64,000 bases of DNA from a virus, in IMG/VR virus record IMGVR_UViG_3300042430_001163, positions 1-64,000 of that record; one strand, written 5' to 3'. This document shows, piece by piece, positions 56,810-63,070 of the stretch. The translations under genes were made by a program, and so were the position numbers. The notes under the pieces were generated by a model. The model was given only the letters and a program-made list of their open reading frames with translations, ran no database searches and had not been told where the DNA came from. Each line of letters starts with the position of its first letter. Positions within the stretch are counted from its first letter, which is position 1.

Positions 56810-56972
56810 CTTCATCTTCATAATATTCATCTTCAGGATGACCTTGATCGGGACCAGTGTAATGTGGATTACGTTCCCAAGTATCATAATCGGAAAGAAC
56901 CCATTGTTGATCTGATCGATCTTGACCAACATTCCACACCCACTCACGAACTGCTTCTCGCATAAAACTCAT
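56802..56972 (-). CDS. Conserved small phage protein, acidic tail
   Basis: 56 residues: MREAVREWVWNVGQDRS, DTWERNPHYTGPDQGHPEDE then an acidic run. Familiar small phage protein of unknown function. TAATG with the upstream gene. Confidence 0.65.
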   Translation of the reverse strand: MSFMREAVREWVWNVGQDRSDQQWVLSDYDTWERNPHYTGPDQGHPEDEYYEDEDE

Positions 56973-57145
56973 TAAAATGCTCCTGCCAATTGTTGTTTAC
57001 GTTCGACTTTAAGGTCTTCAAGAGCCTCTTTCAAGGTCTTGCCAGTAGTGCCCACATATTGAACACCATCTTTCCAATATGCATACTTATAAATGCCCTC
57101 TGCCATACCACTGTAGTATGTTTGAATTTCTTCACGTTCTGTCAT
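56972..57145 (-). CDS. Small conserved protein
   Basis: 57 residues from the ATG at 57145. YWKDGVQYVGTTGKTLKEAL is a recognisable conserved phage block, unknown function. The long N-terminal extension of the open frame overlaps the next gene and is not used. Confidence 0.65.
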   Translation of the reverse strand: MTEREEIQTYYSGMAEGIYKYAYWKDGVQYVGTTGKTLKEALEDLKVERKQQLAGAF

Positions 57146-57149
57146 TTTT

Positions 57150-57494
57150 CTACTCCAAACTACCCATAACATCATTAATACAAGAATCGGCAACCGACAT
57201 TTGAGATTCAATTTCTGAATTACCCTTTTCACAAGCATCATGATAAACATCAGATAGAAGTTGTTGAGCCAAATTCAATTTGCTCATAATTTCTTCTTTA
57301 GACATTCCCATTTTAGCTTTTAGTAACGCCGATAATTCATTATGACCATCATTACACGCAGTACCGGCCATATTCATAAGATGCCGCAATTCATCGTTAT
57401 CTGTTTCCATGGCATAATGATAAACTTGATCAACCAAGTTTTCTGCTTGACGTAGACCATTCATCATCTCTTCTAAATTCCATTCTTTACTCAT
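57150..57494 (-). CDS. Helical hypothetical protein
   Basis: 114 residues from the ATG at 57494 (AAAGGAAATAAA upstream). Two similar halves: NGLRQAENLVDQVYHYAMET and SKLNLAQQLLSDVYHDACEK suggest an internal duplication of a helical unit. Function unknown. Confidence 0.65.
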   Translation of the reverse strand: MSKEWNLEEMMNGLRQAENLVDQVYHYAMETDNDELRHLMNMAGTACNDGHNELSALLKAKMGMSKEEIMSKLNLAQQLLSDVYHDACEKGNSEIESQMSVADSCINDVMGSLE

Positions 57495-57504
57495 TTTATT
57501 TCCT

Positions 57505-57693
57505 TTAAAATACAGAATAACCGGCATACTCATTATATTGAGTATAAAAGTCTATAATAAAATCTTCAACATCACAAGTTCCTTGATTTCCCGGAACTGG
57601 ATGAGCACCATACCAAACATAATATGCACCACGTGGCCCCGATCTATCATGAGCCCTATAAAGTTGTTGTAAGTTCTCTATTGTATATTTCAT
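57505..57693 (-). CDS. Small hypothetical protein
   Basis: 62 residues from the ATG at 57693. GAYYVWYGAHPVPGNQGT and an acidic C-terminus. Not recognised. Confidence 0.6.
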   Translation of the reverse strand: MKYTIENLQQLYRAHDRSGPRGAYYVWYGAHPVPGNQGTCDVEDFIIDFYTQYNEYAGYSVF

Positions 57694-57706
57694 TTTGAAT
57701 TTATGA

Positions 57707-57940
57707 TTAAGCGACAATTGGGTAAAAACGATGCATTTTAAGAGCGATATCACTTCCACAAAGACGTACAGAACAATTAAGATAAACGCCAGATAACTTG
57801 TAAAATTCACTACGATCAATGTCAATCCATGGCGTAATTTTGCCATTAGCGGCTGGTTCTAATACGATGTTTGTAATAGTGCCATGACAAATGCCAGTGG
57901 CATTTTCCCAACGTACTTTAGCGCCAATTGCTAACTTCAT
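57707..57940 (-). CDS. Small beta-barrel-like protein, paralogue A
   Basis: 77 residues from the ATG at 57940 after GGAAGCAAAC. KVRWENATGICHGTITNIV and a PAANGKITPWIDID block are shared with the 58314 gene (VRWESAAGVKFGTIKNIV, PAANDKVTPWIDVE). SH3-like reading. Unknown function. Confidence 0.7.
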   Translation of the reverse strand: MKLAIGAKVRWENATGICHGTITNIVLEPAANGKITPWIDIDRSEFYKLSGVYLNCSVRLCGSDIALKMHRFYPIVA

Positions 57941-57971
57941 GTTTGCTTCCTTTCCTTCAGTGTATACAAGT

Positions 57972-58000
57972 ATTATACAGAAATGTGGATTTACTGTCAA
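57972..58000 (-). promoter_or_regulatory. Sigma70-like promoter
   Basis: Minus strand TTGACA at 58000-57995, 17-nt spacer, TATAAT at 57977-57972, then the common TACTTGTATACACTGA leader start. Confidence 0.85.
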
Positions 58001-58006
58001 CAAAAA

Positions 58007-58240
58007 TTAGTTGGGAACAAATTTTGCTTCACTTTCCAGATAATACACAACACCATCAAACACAAACGACACCGAATACGCCGTTCCATGTGGCAGTACT
58101 AGCGTGGTTTTAACAATGTTGAGATCGTGTTGAGTAGAGGGATAAACATCGAACGTGTCCAGCTTAGGATCCCACTTTGGGCAAACGCGACGAAAAAATT
58201 CACGTTTGGTGATTTTGAAGGGTTCGGTAGTAATATTCAT
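58007..58240 (-). CDS. Small hypothetical protein
   Basis: 77 residues from the ATG at 58240. FKITKREFFRRVCPKWDPKL and a beta-rich C-terminal half (SVSFVFDGVVYYLES). Own promoter. Not recognised. Confidence 0.65.
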   Translation of the reverse strand: MNITTEPFKITKREFFRRVCPKWDPKLDTFDVYPSTQHDLNIVKTTLVLPHGTAYSVSFVFDGVVYYLESEAKFVPN

Positions 58241-58269
58241 GTTTTCTCGCTTTTTCAGTGTATACAAGT

Positions 58270-58298
58270 ATTATACAGAAATATTGATTTACTGTCAA
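58270..58298 (-). promoter_or_regulatory. Sigma70-like promoter (cassette copy)
   Basis: Minus strand TTGACA at 58298-58293, 17-nt spacer, TATAAT at 58275-58270; directly after the terminator at 58300. Confidence 0.85.
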
Positions 58299-58299
58299 T

Positions 58300-58323
58300 A
58301 AAAAGTGTTGTTTTTATGCAACA
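58300..58323 (-). terminator. Terminator of repeated cassette (variant)
   Basis: Minus strand TGTTG / CAACA stem followed by AC and TTTTT; variant of the hairpin at 14749. Confidence 0.7.
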
Positions 58324-58538
58324 AGTGTAACACGCATTCCTTTGAGATTGCTATCGCTGGCACAAAGCCGAACACTTCTAAGATGATACATATCTGAAAT
58401 CTGTACTAAGGATTCAACATCAATCCATGGTGTTACTTTATCGTTAGCGGCAGGGCTAAGAACGATGTTTTTAATAGTGCCAAACTTGACGCCAGCGGCT
58501 GATTCCCAACGTACAAAATCGCCAATTGATAAATTCAT
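58314..58538 (-). CDS. Small beta-barrel-like protein, paralogue B
   Basis: 74 residues; close paralogue of 57707 (shared VRWE, GTI-x-NIVL, PAAN-x-K-x-TPWID, SVRLC blocks). Its stop lies in the terminator. Own promoter. Unknown function. Confidence 0.7.
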   Translation of the reverse strand: MNLSIGDFVRWESAAGVKFGTIKNIVLSPAANDKVTPWIDVESLVQISDMYHLRSVRLCASDSNLKGMRVTLVA

Positions 58539-58569
58539 GTTTACTTCCTTTTCTCTAGTTTATGTGTAT

Positions 58570-58598
58570 ATTATACAGGAATATGGATTTATTGTCAA
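58570..58598 (-). promoter_or_regulatory. Sigma70-like promoter
   Basis: Minus strand TTGACA at 58598-58593, 17-nt spacer, TATAAT at 58575-58570. Confidence 0.85.
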
Positions 58599-58608
58599 TT
58601 TTTGCCAT

Positions 58609-58634
58609 AAAAAAGTGTTGTATTTCTACAACAC
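58609..58634 (-). terminator. Terminator after pyrophosphohydrolase gene
   Basis: GTGTTGTA / TACAACAC 8-bp stem with a GAAA tetraloop, followed by TTTTTT on the minus strand. Confidence 0.88.
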
Positions 58635-58652
58635 CTTTTGATCACTTTTTGA

Positions 58653-59054
58653 TCATTTTTTAATAAATGATTCAAGATTGGGTGCTACCCAACCCGTTGG
58701 TTTTAAAACTTTACCATCTTCACGTTTACGAACTTTACCAGTTTCTTTATCAATCTTGGCAAAGTTAGTACTCATAACTTCTTTCCAAGCACCTTCTGCA
58801 TCACTACCCATACTGTGAATAGCACCAATAGTAACAACTAAAATGTCAATTAAGGCATCTAAAGTTTCAATCTCGTCAACTGGCAAATACTCAATACGAT
58901 CATGATTCTGATTCAAACCTTGTGCTTCTAGCAATTCATTGTATTCTTCCTTGATTAGTTTCAAGTACATTTTAAATTGTGTTTGATTGAAATTTTCTAC
59001 TGTTTGATCACAAGCTCTCATAAACTTTTCTTGATCACGAAATACATTTGTCAT
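58653..59054 (-). CDS. MazG/PRA-PH-like nucleotide pyrophosphohydrolase
   Basis: 133 residues. KLIKEEYNELLEAQG (E-E-x-x-E) and ETLDALIDILVVTIGA (D-x-x-x-D) give the metal site of the helical NTP-PPase fold; the GKVLKPTGWVAPNLE tail is typical of phage PRA-PH-like members. ATGA overlap with the DadA-like gene. Confidence 0.85.
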   Translation of the reverse strand: MTNVFRDQEKFMRACDQTVENFNQTQFKMYLKLIKEEYNELLEAQGLNQNHDRIEYLPVDEIETLDALIDILVVTIGAIHSMGSDAEGAWKEVMSTNFAKIDKETGKVRKREDGKVLKPTGWVAPNLESFIKK

Positions 59055-60217
59055 TCTTTTTCCTTTATTAAATCAACTAACATTTTTGATGTTGCTGGAC
59101 TTAAAGTCCATCCTAAATGGCCATGTCCAGTATTATAGTAAACATTGGAAGTTTTAGATGTCTTTACTATAGGCATCATGTTAGGTGTCATTGGCCGTAA
59201 ACATGCCCAACTTGAGTAATTACTAGTATCTATTTTTGGAAAGTTAGTATGAACCCAATTCAGTAATGGTTCAATTCTATCTCTAACTATATCATAATTT
59301 TCGTCATTAAGTTCCGCAGTTCCAGCAACACGAAACCGATTACCTAACGTACTAGAAACAATCTTTGCCTGATCATCTAACAAACTAACACGAGGAACAT
59401 ATTTCATATCTTCATCTGATACATCAATTGTAATACTATATCCCTTGACTGGATAGATTGGGATTGAATCACCAAACATTTTACCAATTTCTACCGAACC
59501 AATACCAGCACATACAATCAATAATTCAAAATCTGTACTGAATGTCTGATTAAACTTAAACTCTACATTGTATTTCTCAACGAGAATGTTAGATAGTTCT
59601 ACACAAAATTTGTGAATATCACCAGTCCAATCACTCTTAGTAAATACACCACCAATAACATCAGGCAAATTATGCAAGGCAGGATCGATAATAATAGTTT
59701 GATTAGCAGTCAGAATATCCCATTCACAACCATTATCGTTATAAATGTCTTTGGCATTGATTGCACTTTCAAAATACTTTTCATTCTTATAGAAGTGTAA
59801 GATACCACAATAACTCTGATCAAATTCTAATTTCTCTTCGTCAATAATTTGTTGATAAAGTTTACGAGATTCTAAACCAAGTCTAATTGTTTCAATAGTA
59901 TTTTTATTATAGTCATTACAAATTGTATGCCACATAAATTTTGATAGCCATTTGATTTTGGCAATACTTGGAGTTGGACGAATTAGTAGTGGAGCATCTT
60001 TCTTGAACATCCACTTGATGCCTTTGTAAACATTACTCCATGTAGTCCAAACTTCACTATTACTTACACTGACTTGTCCACCATTTGCAAAACTAGTTTG
60101 CATTGCCGGAAAGCGTTCTTGATCTATCACGGTTACTTTATAACCTGATTTTACAAGATAGTACGCGGTCAATACTCCAGTAATACCTGCACCAACAACT
60201 GTAACTGATTTACTCAT
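59051..60217 (-). CDS. dadA: D-amino acid dehydrogenase-like FAD enzyme
   Basis: 388 residues. N-terminal Rossmann VVGAGITGVLTAYYLVKSG (GxGxxG), then SFANGGQVS and KWMFKKDAPLLIRP in the DadA positions, and RPMTPNMMPIV with NTGHGHLGWTLSPAT near the C-terminus. DadA oxidises D-Ala and other D-amino acids in the membrane. An unusual gene for a phage; it might use D-Ala from peptidoglycan turnover. It lies between small genes with ATGA overlaps, so it is a real part of the operon. Other FAD amino acid oxidases remain possible. Confidence 0.85.
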   Translation of the reverse strand: MSKSVTVVGAGITGVLTAYYLVKSGYKVTVIDQERFPAMQTSFANGGQVSVSNSEVWTTWSNVYKGIKWMFKKDAPLLIRPTPSIAKIKWLSKFMWHTICNDYNKNTIETIRLGLESRKLYQQIIDEEKLEFDQSYCGILHFYKNEKYFESAINAKDIYNDNGCEWDILTANQTIIIDPALHNLPDVIGGVFTKSDWTGDIHKFCVELSNILVEKYNVEFKFNQTFSTDFELLIVCAGIGSVEIGKMFGDSIPIYPVKGYSITIDVSDEDMKYVPRVSLLDDQAKIVSSTLGNRFRVAGTAELNDENYDIVRDRIEPLLNWVHTNFPKIDTSNYSSWACLRPMTPNMMPIVKTSKTSNVYYNTGHGHLGWTLSPATSKMLVDLIKEKE

Positions 60218-60417
60218 TCTTCAACTCCGTATTCTGTTCTAAGGTCATCTAATGCTTGCCGCACTCGTTCTGCCACGGGACGATACTTAACAGGGTGAAT
60301 AGGATTATAGTGCCAATCCATACCTGCCCAAATTCTATCACCATTCAACAACTTATCCATATCAGCCAGTAACTGGAATCTGGGATCAGTCCACATTTTC
60401 TTAACTTGTTCGTTCAT
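60214..60417 (-). CDS. Small hypothetical protein, MNEQ start
   Basis: 67 residues starting MNEQVKKMWTD and ending LRTEYGVEE. Start and end resemble the MNEQ family, but the central FA-x-LII helix is absent. ATGA overlaps on both sides. Unknown. Confidence 0.65.
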   Translation of the reverse strand: MNEQVKKMWTDPRFQLLADMDKLLNGDRIWAGMDWHYNPIHPVKYRPVAERVRQALDDLRTEYGVEE

Positions 60418-60701
60418 CTGTAATCTTCCTTCATCCAGCCTAGTAGTGTTCGTTGTCTTACGTCATATAAGATTCCATAATATACGTGAACATGTGGTCC
60501 AGTAAATTCCAATGGATGTTGAGCGTCATCTAATCTAACATCACCGTGTTCTTTAAGAAACTCAATCAACTCGGAACGTTTTTGAAATACTTTGTAATCT
60601 CGTTTGGTTTTCACTGCTAGTGATATATTTCCACGTTGAGTGAGATCAAATTCTGGACAACTACGCCAGTGATCATCGTCACAGGGGAAAAATGTAATCA
60701 T
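60414..60701 (-). CDS. Hypothetical protein
   Basis: 95 residues. FPCDDDHWRSCPEFDL at the start, then an alpha/beta part with GPHVHVYYGILYDV. Not recognised. ATGA overlaps. Confidence 0.65.
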   Translation of the reverse strand: MITFFPCDDDHWRSCPEFDLTQRGNISLAVKTKRDYKVFQKRSELIEFLKEHGDVRLDDAQHPLEFTGPHVHVYYGILYDVRQRTLLGWMKEDYR

Positions 60702-60949
60702 TCTCGAACTCCGAAATGTTCAGCAATATATTCTTTTGCCGAATTACAACCGTTGGCTTCTTTAATATGATTATGTGATTCATATCCAACAGCCGCAACA
60801 TCACACATACGCATACATTCCTCAATAATCAACTCTGCAAACTTTAATGTCCATAGTCGTTGTTGTTCTTCATGTGATTTATCATAATGTTCATTACCAA
60901 CATAAAAATCACAATGTTCGGCATGATCAGTAATACGCTGTTCGTTCAT
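60698..60949 (-). CDS. Small MNEQ-family protein
   Basis: 83 residues from the ATG at 60949. MNEQRITDHAEHCDFYVGNE, FAELIIEECMRMCDVAAV helix, ending AEHFGVRE. Paralogue of 19246 and 56376. Confidence 0.7.
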   Translation of the reverse strand: MNEQRITDHAEHCDFYVGNEHYDKSHEEQQRLWTLKFAELIIEECMRMCDVAAVGYESHNHIKEANGCNSAKEYIAEHFGVRE

Positions 60950-60953
60950 ATTT

Positions 60954-61697
60954 TTACCAATCTGAACTAGAATCTGAACTTGAACCACTATCCCAACTAT
61001 TACTATCACTTACACCAAAATCACTAGATGATGTATATTCCGGTGTAACATTTTTAGTTGATGCACTACTATTATTACCATTAATCAAATGATTTGCCAA
61101 CGCTGCACCCGCTACAGCTCCAACACCTACTGCCGCACCTGTTGCCAAACTACCCATGATACCACTACCAGATGTTGCACCACCTGATTGAACTGGCGCT
61201 GATTGAGCATTACTTGGTGAAGGATGAAATGGTGTAATTGGACGATTCATATTATTTGGCATATAATTTGGAGATTGTGGTTCTCTTTTTCTAACAATAA
61301 GCCAGATGATTAAAATACCACAAATTACAATACCACAAACAATTATAATGTTTTGATTACTAATTGTTTCTGACTTTGGTTTAATTCCTAATGTATTACG
61401 AACTTTAGCCAATGTATTAGGATCAACATAACTAAATGTAGAATCTAATTTATCTGCACGATAATAAGCATCACGAGCTTCTGAAACACGTTTCATTGAC
61501 AATAGTAATTCTGTTTTGACAAAATATGCTTTAGCACTTTTTGGACGAGCCTCAATTACTTGATCAATCATTTTCAATGCTTGTTCTTTATTTGTTTGAG
61601 CAATTTGAAAGATTTCTTTAACTGTTGGTTCAGCCATAATAATATTACAAAATAATACTGATACTGATAATACTAAAATCTGCATAAGTTTTTTCAT
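60954..61697 (-). CDS. Exported TPR-like membrane protein with Ser/Asp tail
   Basis: 247 residues from the ATG at 61697. Signal peptide (LMQILVLSVSVLFCNIIMAE), a TPR-like helical unit (KEALKMI region and SAKAYFVKTELLLSMKR), a transmembrane segment (NIIIVCGIVICGILIIWLIV), a Gly/Ala-rich region (GAAVGVGAVAGAALANHL) and a Ser/Asp/Trp tail. Resembles TPR proteins of betaproteobacteria, so probably acquired from a host. Confidence 0.75.
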   Translation of the reverse strand: MKKLMQILVLSVSVLFCNIIMAEPTVKEIFQIAQTNKEQALKMIDQVIEARPKSAKAYFVKTELLLSMKRVSEARDAYYRADKLDSTFSYVDPNTLAKVRNTLGIKPKSETISNQNIIIVCGIVICGILIIWLIVRKREPQSPNYMPNNMNRPITPFHPSPSNAQSAPVQSGGATSGSGIMGSLATGAAVGVGAVAGAALANHLINGNNSSASTKNVTPEYTSSSDFGVSDSNSWDSGSSSDSSSDW

Positions 61698-61698
61698 T

Positions 61699-61854
61699 TT
61701 ATTCTCCTTGATCTTCACGATCATTAAATTCTTTAATCAATTGTTCTTTGGTTAGTTCCCATTCTGCTGGTGGAATACCATGCCAACCAATACAATAACC
61801 ATCTGGACTACGACCACAACCACATTTTGAAAATCCTTCTACTCTTGGTGTCAT
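61699..61854 (-). CDS. Small CDGSH-like Cys/His protein
   Basis: 51 residues. KCGCGRSPDGYCIGWHG has Cys-x-Cys-x(2)-Ser ... Cys-x(3)-His, similar to the 3Cys-1His [2Fe-2S] motif of CDGSH proteins but one residue shorter between Ser and the third Cys. Related small proteins occur in betaproteobacteria. Could bind Fe-S or zinc. Confidence 0.6.
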   Translation of the reverse strand: MTPRVEGFSKCGCGRSPDGYCIGWHGIPPAEWELTKEQLIKEFNDREDQGE

Positions 61855-61873
61855 TTACACTCTCCAATTAATT

Positions 61874-61993
61874 TTATAATTCTAAAAACTTTTTTAATAG
61901 ACCAAAGATAATTCCAACAATAGGAATTATCATAAGTGACATTCCAAATGCAACTAATAAGATTAGAAATATTCCTATTAGTTTTGAAATCAT
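61874..61993 (-). CDS. Very small membrane peptide
   Basis: 39 residues, almost entirely hydrophobic with two short segments and a Lys-Lys end (GLLKKFLEL). ATGA overlap with the SGNH hydrolase stop supports it as a coupled gene. Unknown function. Confidence 0.55.
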   Translation of the reverse strand: MISKLIGIFLILLVAFGMSLMIIPIVGIIFGLLKKFLEL

Positions 61994-62409
61994 TTTGTTC
62001 TCGCTACAATATCTTTATAACCAGCCCAACTTGGATGAATATTATCTGGTTGTACACTATTAATAGGCAATATTGTATCACCATAATATTGAGCAAGCTC
62101 AGTTACGATTTTTTGAATTTGATCAATTGGTAAATTTTGTGGGGAATTTAGATTGCCGTGTGGAAGAATCCAAAACACATTCTTGGCACCAACACGTTGA
62201 CGCATTTCAAACAATTCATCATAAGTTTTTACACCTTTATGATCATTTGTTCCAAGACTGATAATAACAGTATCGGCATAAAATGAACCTTTGTACATAC
62301 GGTTAAATTGCCAACTATTAATACCACCTTTACCCTGTAATTCACATTGTGGAGCAAACATTTTAGTCCCAACGGCAATACTATCACCAATAATTAAACA
62401 TTCTAACAT
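61990..62409 (-). CDS. SGNH/GDSL hydrolase
   Basis: 139 residues. Block I LIIGDSIAVG with the nucleophile Ser, block III ISLGTNDHKG, block V DNIHPSWAGY (Asp-x-x-His). Short for the family but all catalytic blocks are there. Probably deacylates or de-O-acetylates surface sugar or lipid. Own promoter. Confidence 0.88.
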   Translation of the reverse strand: MLECLIIGDSIAVGTKMFAPQCELQGKGGINSWQFNRMYKGSFYADTVIISLGTNDHKGVKTYDELFEMRQRVGAKNVFWILPHGNLNSPQNLPIDQIQKIVTELAQYYGDTILPINSVQPDNIHPSWAGYKDIVARTK

Positions 62410-62438
62410 ATAGACCCAAAAGTTAAGTTAATAGTGAT

Positions 62439-62467
62439 ATTATACAGTAATTGATAATTATCGTCAA
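62439..62467 (-). promoter_or_regulatory. Sigma70-like promoter
   Basis: Minus strand TTGACG at 62467-62462, 17-nt spacer, TATAAT at 62444-62439. Confidence 0.75.
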
Positions 62468-62487
62468 TTAATATGGAAAGATTGATA

Positions 62488-62513
62488 AAATAAAAGCCCC
62501 GAAGGGCTTTTAT
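62488..62513 (-). terminator. Rho-independent terminator after OmpA-like gene
   Basis: AAAAGCCC / GGGCTTTT 8-bp stem (62492-62499, 62504-62511) with a CGAA loop. The flanking A-run gives a T-run on the minus strand. Confidence 0.88.
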
Positions 62514-63056
62514 TTACTTAATAGTCAGAGTTACCCGTCTATCTGGGGCAAAGCATTTAATCAAACGTTCTTGATTTTTAAGACCTACACATAAATTACT
62601 ACCTTCAGTTGGTTGACTTGAACCAACTCCAGTAGATTCATATAAGGCTTTAACTTTACTATCTAGATATTGAGCTACAGCATCAGAACGAAGACGACTT
62701 AACCGATCATTATAGGCTTTAGTACCAATTGGATCAGTATGACCAACAACAGAAACTTTATTACTTGTAGTAAGAGTTTTTGCCACTTGATCTAATGCTA
62801 ATTTACCTTCAGTAGTAATAACTGAACTATCAAAGGCAAACAATACATCTGATTTTAAAGATTGAACTACTGGCACTACTGGTACTGGATCACAACCTTT
62901 TACGGCATTTGATTCAGTATAACTACCAGAATGTAAACACAATCCAGTTCCAGTTTTTACAATCTTACCACTACTATCCGTTACATAACCCTCTGCTGCC
63001 ATACCGACAGACCAGATGGTTAAGTAGGATAACATGATTACTAAAAATGCTTTCAT
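62514..63056 (-). CDS. OmpA-family outer membrane protein
   Basis: 180 residues. Signal peptide to about residue 21 (ending VGMAA), the betaproteobacterial-type N-terminal motif GTGLCLHSGSYTES then VKGCDPV, and a C-terminal OmpA peptidoglycan-binding domain (FAFDSSVITTEGKLALDQVA, VVGHTDPIGTKAYNDRLSRL, APDRRVTL). No beta-barrel, so it is a periplasmic or lipoprotein-like anchor. Probably host-derived. Confidence 0.88.
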   Translation of the reverse strand: MKAFLVIMLSYLTIWSVGMAAEGYVTDSSGKIVKTGTGLCLHSGSYTESNAVKGCDPVPVVPVVQSLKSDVLFAFDSSVITTEGKLALDQVAKTLTTSNKVSVVGHTDPIGTKAYNDRLSRLRSDAVAQYLDSKVKALYESTGVGSSQPTEGSNLCVGLKNQERLIKCFAPDRRVTLTIK

Positions 63057-63070
63057 TGTTATCCTTTAGA

